Assembly: GCA_963732635.1 (NCBI GenBank)
Contig: CAVTAL010000006.1
Coordinates: forward strand, 1-64,000
From: JAKFWF01 sp963732635
GTDB taxonomy: Bacteria; Pseudomonadota; Alphaproteobacteria; Rhizobiales; Hyphomicrobiaceae
Length of the DNA: 64,000 nucleotides
Direction: 5' to 3'
Part shown: piece by piece, positions 39,234-47,494 of the stretch
Position numbering within the stretch: the first letter of the stretch is position 1
Layout of the letters: the number at the start of each line of letters is the position of its first letter
Translations under genes and position numbers: made by a program
Notes under the pieces: generated by a model
The model's input: the letters and a program-made list of their open reading frames with translations, nothing else
What the model was told of the DNA's origin: nothing
The model's database searches: none

Positions 39234-39308
39234 TGGTGGGCGCGACAGGGATCGAACCTGTGACCCCTACCATGTCAAGGTAGTGCTCTACCGCTGAGCT
39301 ACGCGCCC
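39234..39308 (-). tRNA. tRNA-Val (anticodon GAC)
   Basis: A 75-nt cloverleaf on the minus strand. Acceptor stem GGGCGCG/CGCGCCC, D arm GCTCAGCGGTAGAGC, anticodon arm CTACC-TTGACAT-GGTAG with GAC, T arm ACAGG-TTCGATC-CCTGT, and an encoded CCA. Confidence 0.98.
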
Positions 39309-39405
39309 ATGCCGCCCTTACGGGCGGAAACGGGAAGGCTTCCTATACTGGCGTCCGAGGGCGCTTGCAAGCGGAGCTTTTGTTCTTTTTTTGCGGGCGC
39401 CCGGA

Positions 39406-39807
39406 TCAGGCGGCCAGCAAGCGATCGACTTCGCGAACGAGGTCTTTCAAGTGGAATGGTTTCGAAAGCACGCGCGCATCCTTTGGCGCCGTGGTGTCGT
39501 TATTGAGAGTAACGGCAGCGAAGCCGGTTATGAACATGATTTTGAGACTCGGATATATTTCGCTGGCACGCCGCGCCAGTTCGATCCCGTCCATCCGCGG
39601 CATTACGATATCCGTCAGCAGTAGCGAGAATGGTTCTGACAGCAAGCGCTCGTAGGCTTCTTGGCCGTTGGCGAACGATGTGACCTCGTGGCCAGCGCGC
39701 TGCAGCGCCCTTTCGAGGAAGCCGCGCATCGAATCATCGTCCTCCGCAAGAATTATGCGGGCTGCCGAAGTCTGTGGCGGCGATGATGGGGGAGGGTTCA
39801 TTGTCAT
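39406..39807 (-). CDS. cpdR: Response regulator CpdR
   Basis: About 133 residues from ATG 39807 (an ATG at 39801 is also possible); CpdR proper begins near ARIILAEDDDSMRGFLERAL. It is a stand-alone receiver: acidic pocket EDDD, phosphoacceptor Asp in LLLTDIVMPRMDGIEL, FITGFAAVTLN and Lys in VLSKPFHLKDLVREV. In Caulobacter, unphosphorylated CpdR brings ClpXP to the cell pole for CtrA turnover, and the CckA-ChpT phosphorelay switches it off. The divergent N-formylglutamate amidohydrolase neighbour is the common arrangement in Rhizobiales. Confidence 0.95.
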   Translation of the reverse strand: MTMNPPPSSPPQTSAARIILAEDDDSMRGFLERALQRAGHEVTSFANGQEAYERLLSEPFSLLLTDIVMPRMDGIELARRASEIYPSLKIMFITGFAAVTLNNDTTAPKDARVLSKPFHLKDLVREVDRLLAA

Positions 39808-39994
39808 GTATATCGACCGGTCGCTGGGGAGCAATCCTTTAAGGCGCTTGAATGCCAATCGCCAGTCTATTGTGATGTGATTCAGGTAAACGAGTGGTGA
39901 AGCTGTTGAGTTGGCGCATTCGTGCAACTTCCACCATGGACAGGAGTGGGCACTATTGGCAGACTGCAATGCCTTGAAAACGGAATTCATCTGA

Positions 39995-40900
39995 ATGCTG
40001 CGTGAACGACAATCGATTCTGGAAGAGCTGACGCCGCCCTTCCAGGTGTTGAGGCCTGTCGTCCAGAGCACGCCCTTCATTTTCTGTTCGCCGCACTCCG
40101 GTTCGATCTATCCGCGGACCTTCATCGAAGCGTCCAGGCTTAGCGCGATGAGCTTGCGGAAATCGGAAGATGTGGCCGTGGATCAGCTGTTCTCTGGTGT
40201 CGCGAGCCTTGGAGCGCCTCTGTTGTCGGCGCGTTTTCCACGCGCTTTTTTGGACGTTAACCGCGAGCCTTACGAACTAGACCCCGAACTATTCCGGGTG
40301 CCGTTGCCTGTATATGCGAACAGCCAGTCGATGCGCGTGGCGGGCGGGCTCGGAACTATTGCGCGGATCGTTGCCGACGCCGAGGAAATCTACCCGGCCA
40401 ATCAACGTCCGACGCTCGATGCGGCATTGCAGCGCATCGAGTTGCTGTACAAGCCGTTTCACGCTGCCTTGGAAGAGTTGATCGTCACGACTCGGGAGCG
40501 CTTCGGCATTGCGATCCTGATTGACTGCCATTCCATGCCATCCACCTCGATGGGGCGGCCCGGCAATGCCAATCGGCCGGATATTGTGCTCGGTGACCGC
40601 TTCGGCGCCAGCTGTGATCCTCGCGTGACGCGCGTGGTACGCGATACGATCGCGGGGCTCGGTCTGCACGTTCAGCTGAACCGCCCTTATGCGGGCGGTT
40701 TCATCACTGAGCACTATGGCCGCCCCTATGAAGGCGTGCACACGCTGCAAATCGAGATCAACCGTGCACTTTATCTGGATGAAGTGACGTTTCAGACATC
40801 GCCAGGGTTCGTGCCGCTGCGGCACGGCATATCAGTTTTCGTAGCGAGGATGATGAAGGAATTGCCGCCCCAGCTTTCCATGCGAATGGCGGCGGAATAG
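39995..40900 (+). CDS. N-formylglutamate amidohydrolase family protein
   Basis: 301 residues. The metal-ligand motifs are CSPHSGSIYP near the N-terminus, LIDCHSMPS around residue 185, and ITEHYGRPYEGVHTLQIEIN. The Asn-Arg of LDVNREPYELD is also typical. The HutG-like fold hydrolyses N-formyl-L-glutamate in histidine breakdown, but this chromosomal copy, isolated from hut genes and next to cpdR, may serve another N-acyl-amino-acid substrate. Divergent from cpdR. Confidence 0.9.
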   Translation: MLRERQSILEELTPPFQVLRPVVQSTPFIFCSPHSGSIYPRTFIEASRLSAMSLRKSEDVAVDQLFSGVASLGAPLLSARFPRAFLDVNREPYELDPELFRVPLPVYANSQSMRVAGGLGTIARIVADAEEIYPANQRPTLDAALQRIELLYKPFHAALEELIVTTRERFGIAILIDCHSMPSTSMGRPGNANRPDIVLGDRFGASCDPRVTRVVRDTIAGLGLHVQLNRPYAGGFITEHYGRPYEGVHTLQIEINRALYLDEVTFQTSPGFVPLRHGISVFVARMMKELPPQLSMRMAAE

Positions 40901-40927
40901 CAAGTCCACCGTCAGAGCGTACCCTTG

Positions 40928-41030
40928 GAAAAGAAAAGGGGTCGTTCGGGAACCGAACGACCCAAGTCTAGGGAGGAAACGCCCAAGGAGGGCTGCGGTA
41001 GGCGAGATCAACTCCCCCGGGCCGCAATCA
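40928..41030 (-). ncRNA. suhB/alpha-r8-type small RNA, copy 1
   Basis: On the minus strand a single-stranded GTTTCCTCCCTAG anti-Shine-Dalgarno-like motif leads into a terminator: GGGTCGTTCGG / CCGAACGACCC (40939-40963, loop of 3), followed by CCTTTTCTTTT. This is the layout of the rhizobial suhB RNA motif (alpha-r8, MmgR-like). It lies upstream of an inositol-monophosphatase gene, as the motif's name implies. The 5' end is approximate. Confidence 0.65.
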
Positions 41031-41164
41031 GAAGTTAAGGGTGCAGCGCACAATCGGCAACTGCATTTTTTGCAGAGCAGCATGATCACCAGCGAACATC
41101 CGTGTGGTTGAATTTAGTGCAGACAGTACCCACGCCGGTCAAACTCTGTGCGGTTTATGGCGGC

Positions 41165-41265
41165 GCACAAAAAAAGGCCGCTCGAAATCCGAACGGCCCA
41201 GGTCAGGGAGGAAACGCCTGAAACAGGGCGATCGCAGCGACATGCTCGACCGCCTCAGGCATTTC
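41165..41265 (-). ncRNA. suhB/alpha-r8-type small RNA, copy 2
   Basis: A second copy 235 bp from the first. GCGTTTCCTCCCTGACC precedes the stem GGCCGTTCG / CGAGCGGCC (41176-41198) and a run of seven T on the minus strand. The shared core with copy 1 is GTTTCCTCCCT plus the terminator hairpin; the remaining sequences differ, so each has its own promoter. The 5' end is approximate. Confidence 0.65.
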
Positions 41266-41496
41266 AGTCATGGACTTGTTTGCACTATACAGCAAGCTGC
41301 GTAACTGAGTGTTGTTGTAGTTTTGCACGCAATGTGATGACTTTGCAACAAATGTGTAGTCGTTTAGAGGTTTAGCCTTTGGCAAAAGTTGCGCGATGTT
41401 CGGTCGGAAGCGGGATTTCTCGCTGCAAGTGCGAACGTAAGCTGCGCCAAACGTAATCGTCTAATTTAGCAGATCCCCACCAGTCGAAAGAAATCC

Positions 41497-42306
41497 ATGC
41501 CGCCGAACAAGAAGCAGACTGCGGAGTTCCTCGCCACTGCCCACCGACTGGCCGAGCTGTCCGGCCGGGCAATTCTCCCCTACTTCCGGCGCGCAATGAA
41601 GGTCGACAACAAGGCGGCGATCGGCAGCTTCGACCCCGTCACCGCCGCCGACCGGGCTGCCGAGCGCGCGATTGCCAAGGCACTGAAGGCCGAATGGCCC
41701 GATCACGGCATCGAGGGCGAGGAGTACGGTCTGAAACCGGGGGCGTCGGGGTATCGCTGGATCGTCGACCCGATTGACGGCACGCGGGCATTCATTCTGG
41801 GTTTCCCACTGTGGGGCACACTGCTCGGGCTGGTGCACGAGGAGGTGCCGCTGATCGGCATGATGGATCAACCATTCACCGGCGAGCGTTTCTGGTCGGG
41901 TCCGACCACTTCGACAATGCGCCTGCCGGGCGGCATCGAGCGGCGCATGAAAACGCGCGCCTGTGCCAGTCTCGCCGATGCAATGTTCGTTACCACCCAC
42001 CCGGACATGTTCAAGGCCGGCGACGAGACCCGCGGCTTCGAGGCGATCCGGGCCGCTACCAAATACACTCGCTATGGCGGCGATTGCTACGCTTATTGCA
42101 TGCTGGCGGCTGGGCAGGTCGACCTCGTGGTCGAGGCCGGGCTCAAGCCCTACGATATCGCCGCGCTGATCCCGATCATCGAGAAGGCCGGCGGCCGCTG
42201 TACTTCCTGGACCGGCGGATCGGCGGCGCGCGGCGGTCGCGTGATTGCGGCTGGTGATCCCAGAATTCATGAGGCGGCGCTCAAGCTCCTCAGCCGTTTT
42301 TGCTGA
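41497..42306 (+). CDS. Inositol-monophosphatase-like phosphatase (HisN/SuhB group)
   Basis: 269 residues. Metal-binding blocks are GIEGEEYG (Glu), WIVDPIDGTRAFILGFPLWG (Asp-Asp) and LKPYDIAALIPIIEKAGG (distal Asp). VTAADRAAERAIAKAL near the N-terminus is also typical. The pattern fits the histidinol-phosphatase (HisN) branch as well as inositol-1-phosphatase; I cannot separate these. Its 3' end overlaps dapE by 17 bp in convergent orientation. Two small RNAs lie upstream on the other strand. Confidence 0.9.
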   Translation: MPPNKKQTAEFLATAHRLAELSGRAILPYFRRAMKVDNKAAIGSFDPVTAADRAAERAIAKALKAEWPDHGIEGEEYGLKPGASGYRWIVDPIDGTRAFILGFPLWGTLLGLVHEEVPLIGMMDQPFTGERFWSGPTTSTMRLPGGIERRMKTRACASLADAMFVTTHPDMFKAGDETRGFEAIRAATKYTRYGGDCYAYCMLAAGQVDLVVEAGLKPYDIAALIPIIEKAGGRCTSWTGGSAARGGRVIAAGDPRIHEAALKLLSRFC

Positions 42307-43456
42307 AGAATTCACGAATGAATCGCTGGTAGATCCGGGTCAGCGCCTCAAGGTCGGCGATGGCGACGCGCTCGTCGACCTGATGAATGGTCTGGTTGAT
42401 GAGACCGAATTCGATCACTGGGCAATGGGCCTGGATGAAACGTGCATCCGAGGTGCCGCCGCCGGTAGTCAAGGCTGGCGTGCGCCCGGTCTCGGTCGCC
42501 ACCGCCTCGACCATGGTGTCGACGAGCGGACCAGGTTGGGTAAGGAATACGTCGCCTGTGCCGGAGAATGTCACCGACCAGCGGGCGCCAACCCGCTCGG
42601 CCGCCGCCTCGCACTGCAACCGCACCCAGTCTTCCAACGCCGGCCGGCGCCACAGGTCATTGTAGCGGATATTGAATTTCGCTCGCGCCTCGGCCGGGAT
42701 GACGTTGGTTGCGGTGTTGGCGACCTGGATTACGGTGACCTGCAGGCTCGACGGCTCGAAGTCGCGGCTGCCGGCATCAAGCGCCTGCGACGAAAGCCGG
42801 TCGAGCAGGCGGGCAAGCTTCGGCACCGGGTTTTCGGCCAACTGCGGATAGGCGGCATGGCCCTGCTTTCCGAACACAACCAATTCGCCGTTGAGCGAAC
42901 CACGCCGGCCGATCTTGATCTCGTCGCCAAGCGCCTTCGGATTGGACGGCTCGCCGACGACGCAGGCGTCGAGTTTTTCGCCTCGCGCAGAGAGCCAGTC
43001 GAGCACCTTCATTGTGCCGTTGATCGACGGGCCTTCCTCGTCGCCGGTGATCAGAAACGAGATTGAGCCAGGCAGCGGACCGGCCGCCTGCACGCGCAGG
43101 GCGGCTGCGATGAAGCAGGCAATGGCGCCCTTCATGTCGACCGCGCCGCGACCGTAGAGGATGCCGTCGCGGATTTCGGCTGCAAACGGTGGATGCGTCC
43201 ATGCAGCGTCGTCGCCGGGTGGCACGACGTCGGTATGGCCGGCGAAGCATAAGTTCGGCGCGTTGGAATTGCTGGCGCCGATGCGGGCGTAGAGGTTCTC
43301 GACGTCCGGGGTGCCAGGCTCGCTGAACGTCATGCGATGGACGACATAGCCGGCGGGCTTTAGCGCCTGCTCTATGACGCCGAGCGCGCCATGGTCATCA
43401 GGCGTTACCGACGGGCAGCGGATCAAGGCCTGGGCAAGGGCAACGGGATCGGTCAT
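42290..43456 (-). CDS. dapE: Succinyl-diaminopimelate desuccinylase
   Basis: 388 residues of the M20 metallopeptidase fold. LCFAGHTDVVPPGD (metal His and catalytic Asp), YGRGAVDMKGAIACFIAAAL (bridging Asp) and ITGDEEGPSINGT (catalytic and metal Glu) match DapE throughout. HCPVIEFGLINQTIHQVDER near the C-terminus gives the last metal His. The enzyme removes succinate from N-succinyl-LL-2,6-diaminopimelate in lysine and peptidoglycan synthesis. Confidence 0.96.
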   Translation of the reverse strand: MTDPVALAQALIRCPSVTPDDHGALGVIEQALKPAGYVVHRMTFSEPGTPDVENLYARIGASNSNAPNLCFAGHTDVVPPGDDAAWTHPPFAAEIRDGILYGRGAVDMKGAIACFIAAALRVQAAGPLPGSISFLITGDEEGPSINGTMKVLDWLSARGEKLDACVVGEPSNPKALGDEIKIGRRGSLNGELVVFGKQGHAAYPQLAENPVPKLARLLDRLSSQALDAGSRDFEPSSLQVTVIQVANTATNVIPAEARAKFNIRYNDLWRRPALEDWVRLQCEAAAERVGARWSVTFSGTGDVFLTQPGPLVDTMVEAVATETGRTPALTTGGGTSDARFIQAHCPVIEFGLINQTIHQVDERVAIADLEALTRIYQRFIREFFSKNG

Positions 43457-43517
43457 GGCAGCGGGGCTCTATGCTCGTGTGATCGATTGCGGTTGGGTGG
43501 GCTGATGCCAAATGGCA

Positions 43518-44312
43518 CTACTCTATCGGATCGAGTTTCGCCGCGCCGGCTGCAACTCCTGCATTCGGTGCCGTTGCTCCGACCTGTGGCGCTTTCAGAT
43601 GGCCCATCATCTCGTCGTGGCGGATTTCGGCTTCGATGATCATGATCTTTTGCCAGATTTTCTGACTGAGGCTCGCCGCCGTGCGCTCGATATCGTTGAC
43701 GGTCTCGGTGACGACCGGGTCGGGGAAGCTTTGAGCGTAGAGCACCGCGACCTTTGCGGTCAGCGACAACATTTCCGAGCAGTAGTCGAGATAACGCGTC
43801 AGTTCGAACGGCGATAGCGTCCGTTTCGGCGACGACGGCGTCTGGCTCGTAACCGCGGCGGCGCTTGGGTCCTTGGTCAGTTGGTGCATGTCGACGACGT
43901 GCACAATTGAGCGCAGTTCGTGCAGCGCCCTCATCGCGCGCCGCCGCTTGGCGCGCTCCTCCAGGGAGAACATGAAGAACAGTGTCGCGCCCATCAGCAG
44001 CACGATATTGAAGCCGGCATCGATGCCTTGGATGGTCCCGAACAGGTCGTCGCTGGCCTTGGTGCGCGACAACAGCGCGTAGCCGACGAAGGTCAGCAAC
44101 GAGAGGCCGGCGAGGAACACCAGCGTGACCAGTGCGCGCGTGAAGATCGCCGGTTTCGCGATCATTGCCGAACGGGCGCTGGTGGCGCGGGCGATGCCGG
44201 TCAGTTCGGATGCAACGCGAGCGAGGCCGGCGCCTGGAAAGCGCTCGTCGATGCGCCGCGTCAACAGGTCCAGCGACTGGACGATCTTGGTTGAATCGAG
44301 CGTGCGGAACAT
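43518..44312 (-). CDS. Conserved hypothetical protein with two membrane helices
   Basis: 264 residues, no signal peptide. Two membrane segments are near residues 55-80 (RALVTLVFLAGLSLLTFVGY) and 95-118 (NIVLLMGATLFFMFSLEE). A long, partly coiled, charged cytoplasmic region follows, with RYLDYCSEMLSLTAKVAVLY and IWQKIMIIEAEIRHDEMMGH. The gene lies downstream of the dapE start on the same strand. I recognise no family function. The tail is Ala-rich. Confidence 0.8.
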   Translation of the reverse strand: MFRTLDSTKIVQSLDLLTRRIDERFPGAGLARVASELTGIARATSARSAMIAKPAIFTRALVTLVFLAGLSLLTFVGYALLSRTKASDDLFGTIQGIDAGFNIVLLMGATLFFMFSLEERAKRRRAMRALHELRSIVHVVDMHQLTKDPSAAAVTSQTPSSPKRTLSPFELTRYLDYCSEMLSLTAKVAVLYAQSFPDPVVTETVNDIERTAASLSQKIWQKIMIIEAEIRHDEMMGHLKAPQVGATAPNAGVAAGAAKLDPIE

Positions 44313-44559
44313 TGCAGCGAAACTTTCGTCGGGGCTGGTCCAGGTGTCGATAACCGGCGCGCACTTGTATCGCGCCGCCCGCTATCCGGCTAGCTTGCGT
44401 ATGCTCGCAAAGGCGGTCGGGGCCGAGCATTTGCCGCAGTGCATTCGGCAAATCAGCCATGCACGGAAAAGTTGGTGCGGCGCGCGACGGTTCCTGCCAT
44501 CTAGAACGACAGCAGGTGCCAGCCGGCGCATTGCGATCAGGCCATCCTTGCAGGTTCGA

Positions 44560-45759
44560 ATGTCGCGCCGGTTTCACACCTCCGTGCCGCTGTCGTCGAT
44601 CGACAGCACGCGGGCGCGCGGCTTCATCGTGTTGTTCACCTGCGATTCGACGGCACGCTCGATCCTGATCTCGCTGGTGCCGTTGCAGGCCTATGCGCTG
44701 CTGGGCGCGGCGCAGGTGGTGAGTGTCGTCTACTTTCTGGTGGCGATATTGGGGCTGGCGGCGAGCCTCGCCGTGCCGACTGTGCTTCACCTCCTGCGAC
44801 GGCGCTGGGTACTGACGGCTGGCGCCGTGCTGCAGATCGCCAGCGTCGTGATGCTGGCCTGGGGCACCACGACGACATTGGTGGCGGGCTTGCTGCTGCA
44901 GGCGTTCGCGGCGGCGGCGCTTGATGTGGTGATCAATCTCTATCTGCTTGATCACATTCCGCGCCGGGGGCTCAACAACTTCGAGCCGAAACGTCTGCTG
45001 TTCGCCGGCAGCGCATTCGCGCTCGGGCCCTGGCTTGGCGTCTATCTGGCGCGACACGTCGGGGCGCACGTTACGTATGTGGTTGCGGCGGTGGCGACGC
45101 TGTCGCTGCTGGTGTTCTTCTGGTCGATGCGGCTTGCCGACAACCCGAGTTTGCAGGTGGGGGGCGCGCCACCGCCCAATCCGCTTCGCTTCGTGGCGCG
45201 GTTTTTCTCGCAGCCTCGTCTTGCACTTGCGTGGTTCCTCGCACTCGGCCGCAACGGCTGGTGGGTGATGTATTTCATTTACACGCCGATCTATGTGGCG
45301 AACGCCGGCTATTCGGCGGAGGTCGGTGGCGGGCTGGTGTCGCTCGGCTTGGCGGCGATGCTGATGGTGCGGGTTTGGGGGCGGATCGGGCAGGTGATCG
45401 GCATGCGCAATCTGCTGACCATCGCCTATGGCCTGAGCGGCCTGTTCAGCATTGCCGGCGCGACCGCAGCATTCCTCGATCAACCGCGGCTTTGCATGGC
45501 GCTGGTGTGCATCGCCGCCTGGTCCGCGACCGCGATCGACGGCGCCGGCAACGTGCCGTTCCTGCGCGCAGTGCGTCATTTCGAACGGGTGCATATGACG
45601 TCGGTGTTCATGACCTTCCGTCACGTCGGCGCCCTCGCGATTCCGGGTGTGTTGGCGCTGGTATTGTGGTTCTTGCCGCTGCCGGCGGTGTTCGCCGTCG
45701 GTGGCGCCATGGCGATTGTGATGGCCGGCCTGTCGCGGTTTCTGCCGCGCGGGATGTGA
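44560..45759 (+). CDS. MFS-type membrane transporter
   Basis: 399 residues if started at ATG 44560; the frame is open further upstream but without membrane segments. About ten to twelve hydrophobic helices are visible, including LISLVPLQAYALLGAAQVVS and a late pair around IPGVLALVLWFLPLPAVFAV. The mid-protein charged loop FSQPRLALAWFLALGRNGWW separates the halves. Substrate unknown. The start is the least certain part. It is divergent from the hypothetical gene at 43518-44312. Confidence 0.85.
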   Translation: MSRRFHTSVPLSSIDSTRARGFIVLFTCDSTARSILISLVPLQAYALLGAAQVVSVVYFLVAILGLAASLAVPTVLHLLRRRWVLTAGAVLQIASVVMLAWGTTTTLVAGLLLQAFAAAALDVVINLYLLDHIPRRGLNNFEPKRLLFAGSAFALGPWLGVYLARHVGAHVTYVVAAVATLSLLVFFWSMRLADNPSLQVGGAPPPNPLRFVARFFSQPRLALAWFLALGRNGWWVMYFIYTPIYVANAGYSAEVGGGLVSLGLAAMLMVRVWGRIGQVIGMRNLLTIAYGLSGLFSIAGATAAFLDQPRLCMALVCIAAWSATAIDGAGNVPFLRAVRHFERVHMTSVFMTFRHVGALAIPGVLALVLWFLPLPAVFAVGGAMAIVMAGLSRFLPRGM

Positions 45760-46203
45760 GCGTCGGCTCGGCGGTTGCAAAATACATGGTGTTCATACAA
45801 CTACTTGGGTCCATTGCTGCATTCGGCGTCGTCTGATTTTCTTTTTCCCCTCGTCCGAGGGAGAGCGGGGTGGCCGTGGTCCACGGCGGTCTTCCGCATA
45901 TTGCAATTAAAGTGGCCCAGGGCCACCCCATTGCTCGAACGGATTTTAGGGTCCCCCCGTGCTGACGAGCTGGTGTGGGCCTACCCCTTGCTCGCGCCAA
46001 GAAGGGGTGCACGGAACCCTCCGGCAGTGCACGGCGCGTCACCGCACACGTCCGGACCGTCCGTTCCGCCTCCGCACTTTTGAACGCCTTCGAAGCGCGC
46101 CCTTTAGTGAAGCGGAACATGGGCAGTATCGCATGGGGGCGGGAGGCGTGGATAAGTGGGAGGAAGCGTGAAGTCGTGAAATGGTGAATTCGTGAGGTCG
46201 GAA

Positions 46204-46287
46204 GTCAGAAGTCAGAAGTCAGAAGTCAGAAGTCAGAAGTCAGAAGTCAGAAGTCAGAAGTCAGAAGTCAGAAGTCAGAAGTCAGAA
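46204..46287. repeat. Twelve tandem copies of GTCAGAA
   Basis: GTCAGAA is repeated 12 times without error (84 bp). The flanks are degenerate GTGAAGT/GTGAAATG-type repeats. A 7-bp unit shifts the reading frame at each copy, so no protein is encoded. Arrays like this change length by slippage. Confidence 0.95.
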
Positions 46288-46439
46288 GTGGTGAAGTGGT
46301 GAAACGGTGCTTGGGCCTTCGGCCTGGCACCGCCTGCGCAAGAGCGTCAGCTCACGACAGGGCCAACTGGTCAGTGGTGCCAGGCTAAGGCCAGGCACCT
46401 TCGACCGCCCGGATTGCACCGTCGCCAATCCAAACATCG

Positions 46440-46545
46440 GTGTCATCCCGGCATTCATTGCCGGGACCCATGGTGCCGCATCCCGGCTGTCTTGTTTGTG
46501 GCGCGATGGGTCCCGGTGACAAGCACCGGGATGACACTTGTGGGG
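46440..46545. repeat. Palindromic intergenic repeat (CATCCCGG...CCGGGATG)
   Basis: The outer arms TGTCATCCCGG (about 46440) and CCGGGATGACA (about 46532) are inverted. Inner arms CGGGACCCAT and ATGGGTCCCG repeat the pattern, giving a long cruciform-like element. Elements of this type are dispersed in many alphaproteobacterial genomes; a short relative is at about 62715-62745. Confidence 0.75.
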
Positions 46546-46717
46546 CGCTGGAAGCGGAGCGTCGGGTCGCCGATGTCGTAGTGAAATCGGCGACAGTTGC
46601 CGGTAGCTCGGCGGCTCGTGAGGCCATGCGCTTCATTGCCCTTCCCCGTCGAAGGGAAGGGTAACAGAGTCAGCCGTGATGAAGGTCGGAAAGCTGGTAA
46701 TCGTGGCCGTCAGGCCT

Positions 46718-47371
46718 TCACTTCTTCGGCTTGGGCAGTTCGTCCAGGCTCGCGATGTACCACTCGTCGGCTTTGACGATGGCCGGGTTTTCGCCGTTGG
46801 CATAGATCCAGCTGTCGACCGCCCAACGCGTCTTGTTGGCATTTTCCACCAGCACCGCGGTCCAATGCGTCCAGCCGGCAACCCCGCGCAGATAGTTCTC
46901 CTTGGCGAAGGGAGCGGCCACCGTGTGATGCTTGATCAGGCCCTTGCCCGCCAACAGCGTCAGGTAGCTCGTCGTGTTGGTCGCCTCGTCGACGCAATCC
47001 TGCTGGTTCGGGTCGCCGGAAGCTGCGAAGTCCATGCCCGGACGGTCGTCCTTGGTGCCGATGACGTCGCCGACGCGTGTTTCCATCCAGCCGATGGCGT
47101 AGGCGACGCCGCGCCGCTCGTCCTCGGCCGTGTCGGCCTTGGTGCGCCACTTTTTCATGATCGCCGTCAGCTCGGCGATGTCGGCCACGGTAAAGGTGAA
47201 CTTCGTGCGCATCTTGCAGCCGTAGGCATGGCAGACGTGCACCGTCGCGCCCTTTGGCTCGGGCACCGAAAAGGTGGCGAAGTGCAGCTCGTTGGTGCCA
47301 AAGCCCTCGTGCGTGCAGGCGCCAGCGGAAATGGCGACCAGGGCGGCGGCGATCAGTCGAATAACGCGCAT
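46718..47371 (-). CDS. Exported protein with a possible transglutaminase-like triad
   Basis: 217 residues. The N-terminus MRVIRLIAAALVAISAGAC is a signal peptide that may be lipid-modified at Cys19, although the lipobox is weak (A-G-A-C). The mature part shows QQDCVDEATNT (Cys126), GWTHWTAV (His169) and WAVDSWI (Asp186), the order and spacing of a papain/transglutaminase-like Cys-His-Asp triad. CHAYGCKMRTK may be a disulfide. Catalysis is inference. Divergent from trmFO (123 bp). Confidence 0.8.
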   Translation of the reverse strand: MRVIRLIAAALVAISAGACTHEGFGTNELHFATFSVPEPKGATVHVCHAYGCKMRTKFTFTVADIAELTAIMKKWRTKADTAEDERRGVAYAIGWMETRVGDVIGTKDDRPGMDFAASGDPNQQDCVDEATNTTSYLTLLAGKGLIKHHTVAAPFAKENYLRGVAGWTHWTAVLVENANKTRWAVDSWIYANGENPAIVKADEWYIASLDELPKPKK

Positions 47372-47494
47372 GGTGCCGCCAACGCCTTCTAGGGTGACCG
47401 GGAGGTGCGATGCCTCTGTTTGCGTGATTCGCGGCCAAAAGCCCAAATCAAAGCGCGTTGAGGGCCCGCGAGTTTTCCAATAGTGTCCACAGCC

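Larger units (their letters stand above)
45760..46717. other. Repeat-rich intergenic region
   Basis: About 960 bp with no supported gene. It holds an inverted repeat GGGGTGGCC/GGCCACCCC (about 45868-45945), degenerate GTGAA-type low-complexity sequence with a 12-copy heptamer array (46204-46287), and a palindromic CATCCCGG element (46440-46545). Confidence 0.7.

Noticed and set aside
43453..45780. A 775-codon minus-strand frame covering the hypothetical and MFS genes
   Set aside because: Its sequence is rich in Arg, His and Gln, typical of the antisense of GC-rich coding DNA; the plus-strand MFS protein has clear membrane helices.
46204..46287. The heptamer array as a CRISPR
   Set aside because: The units are 7 bp with no spacers and no cas gene in the window.
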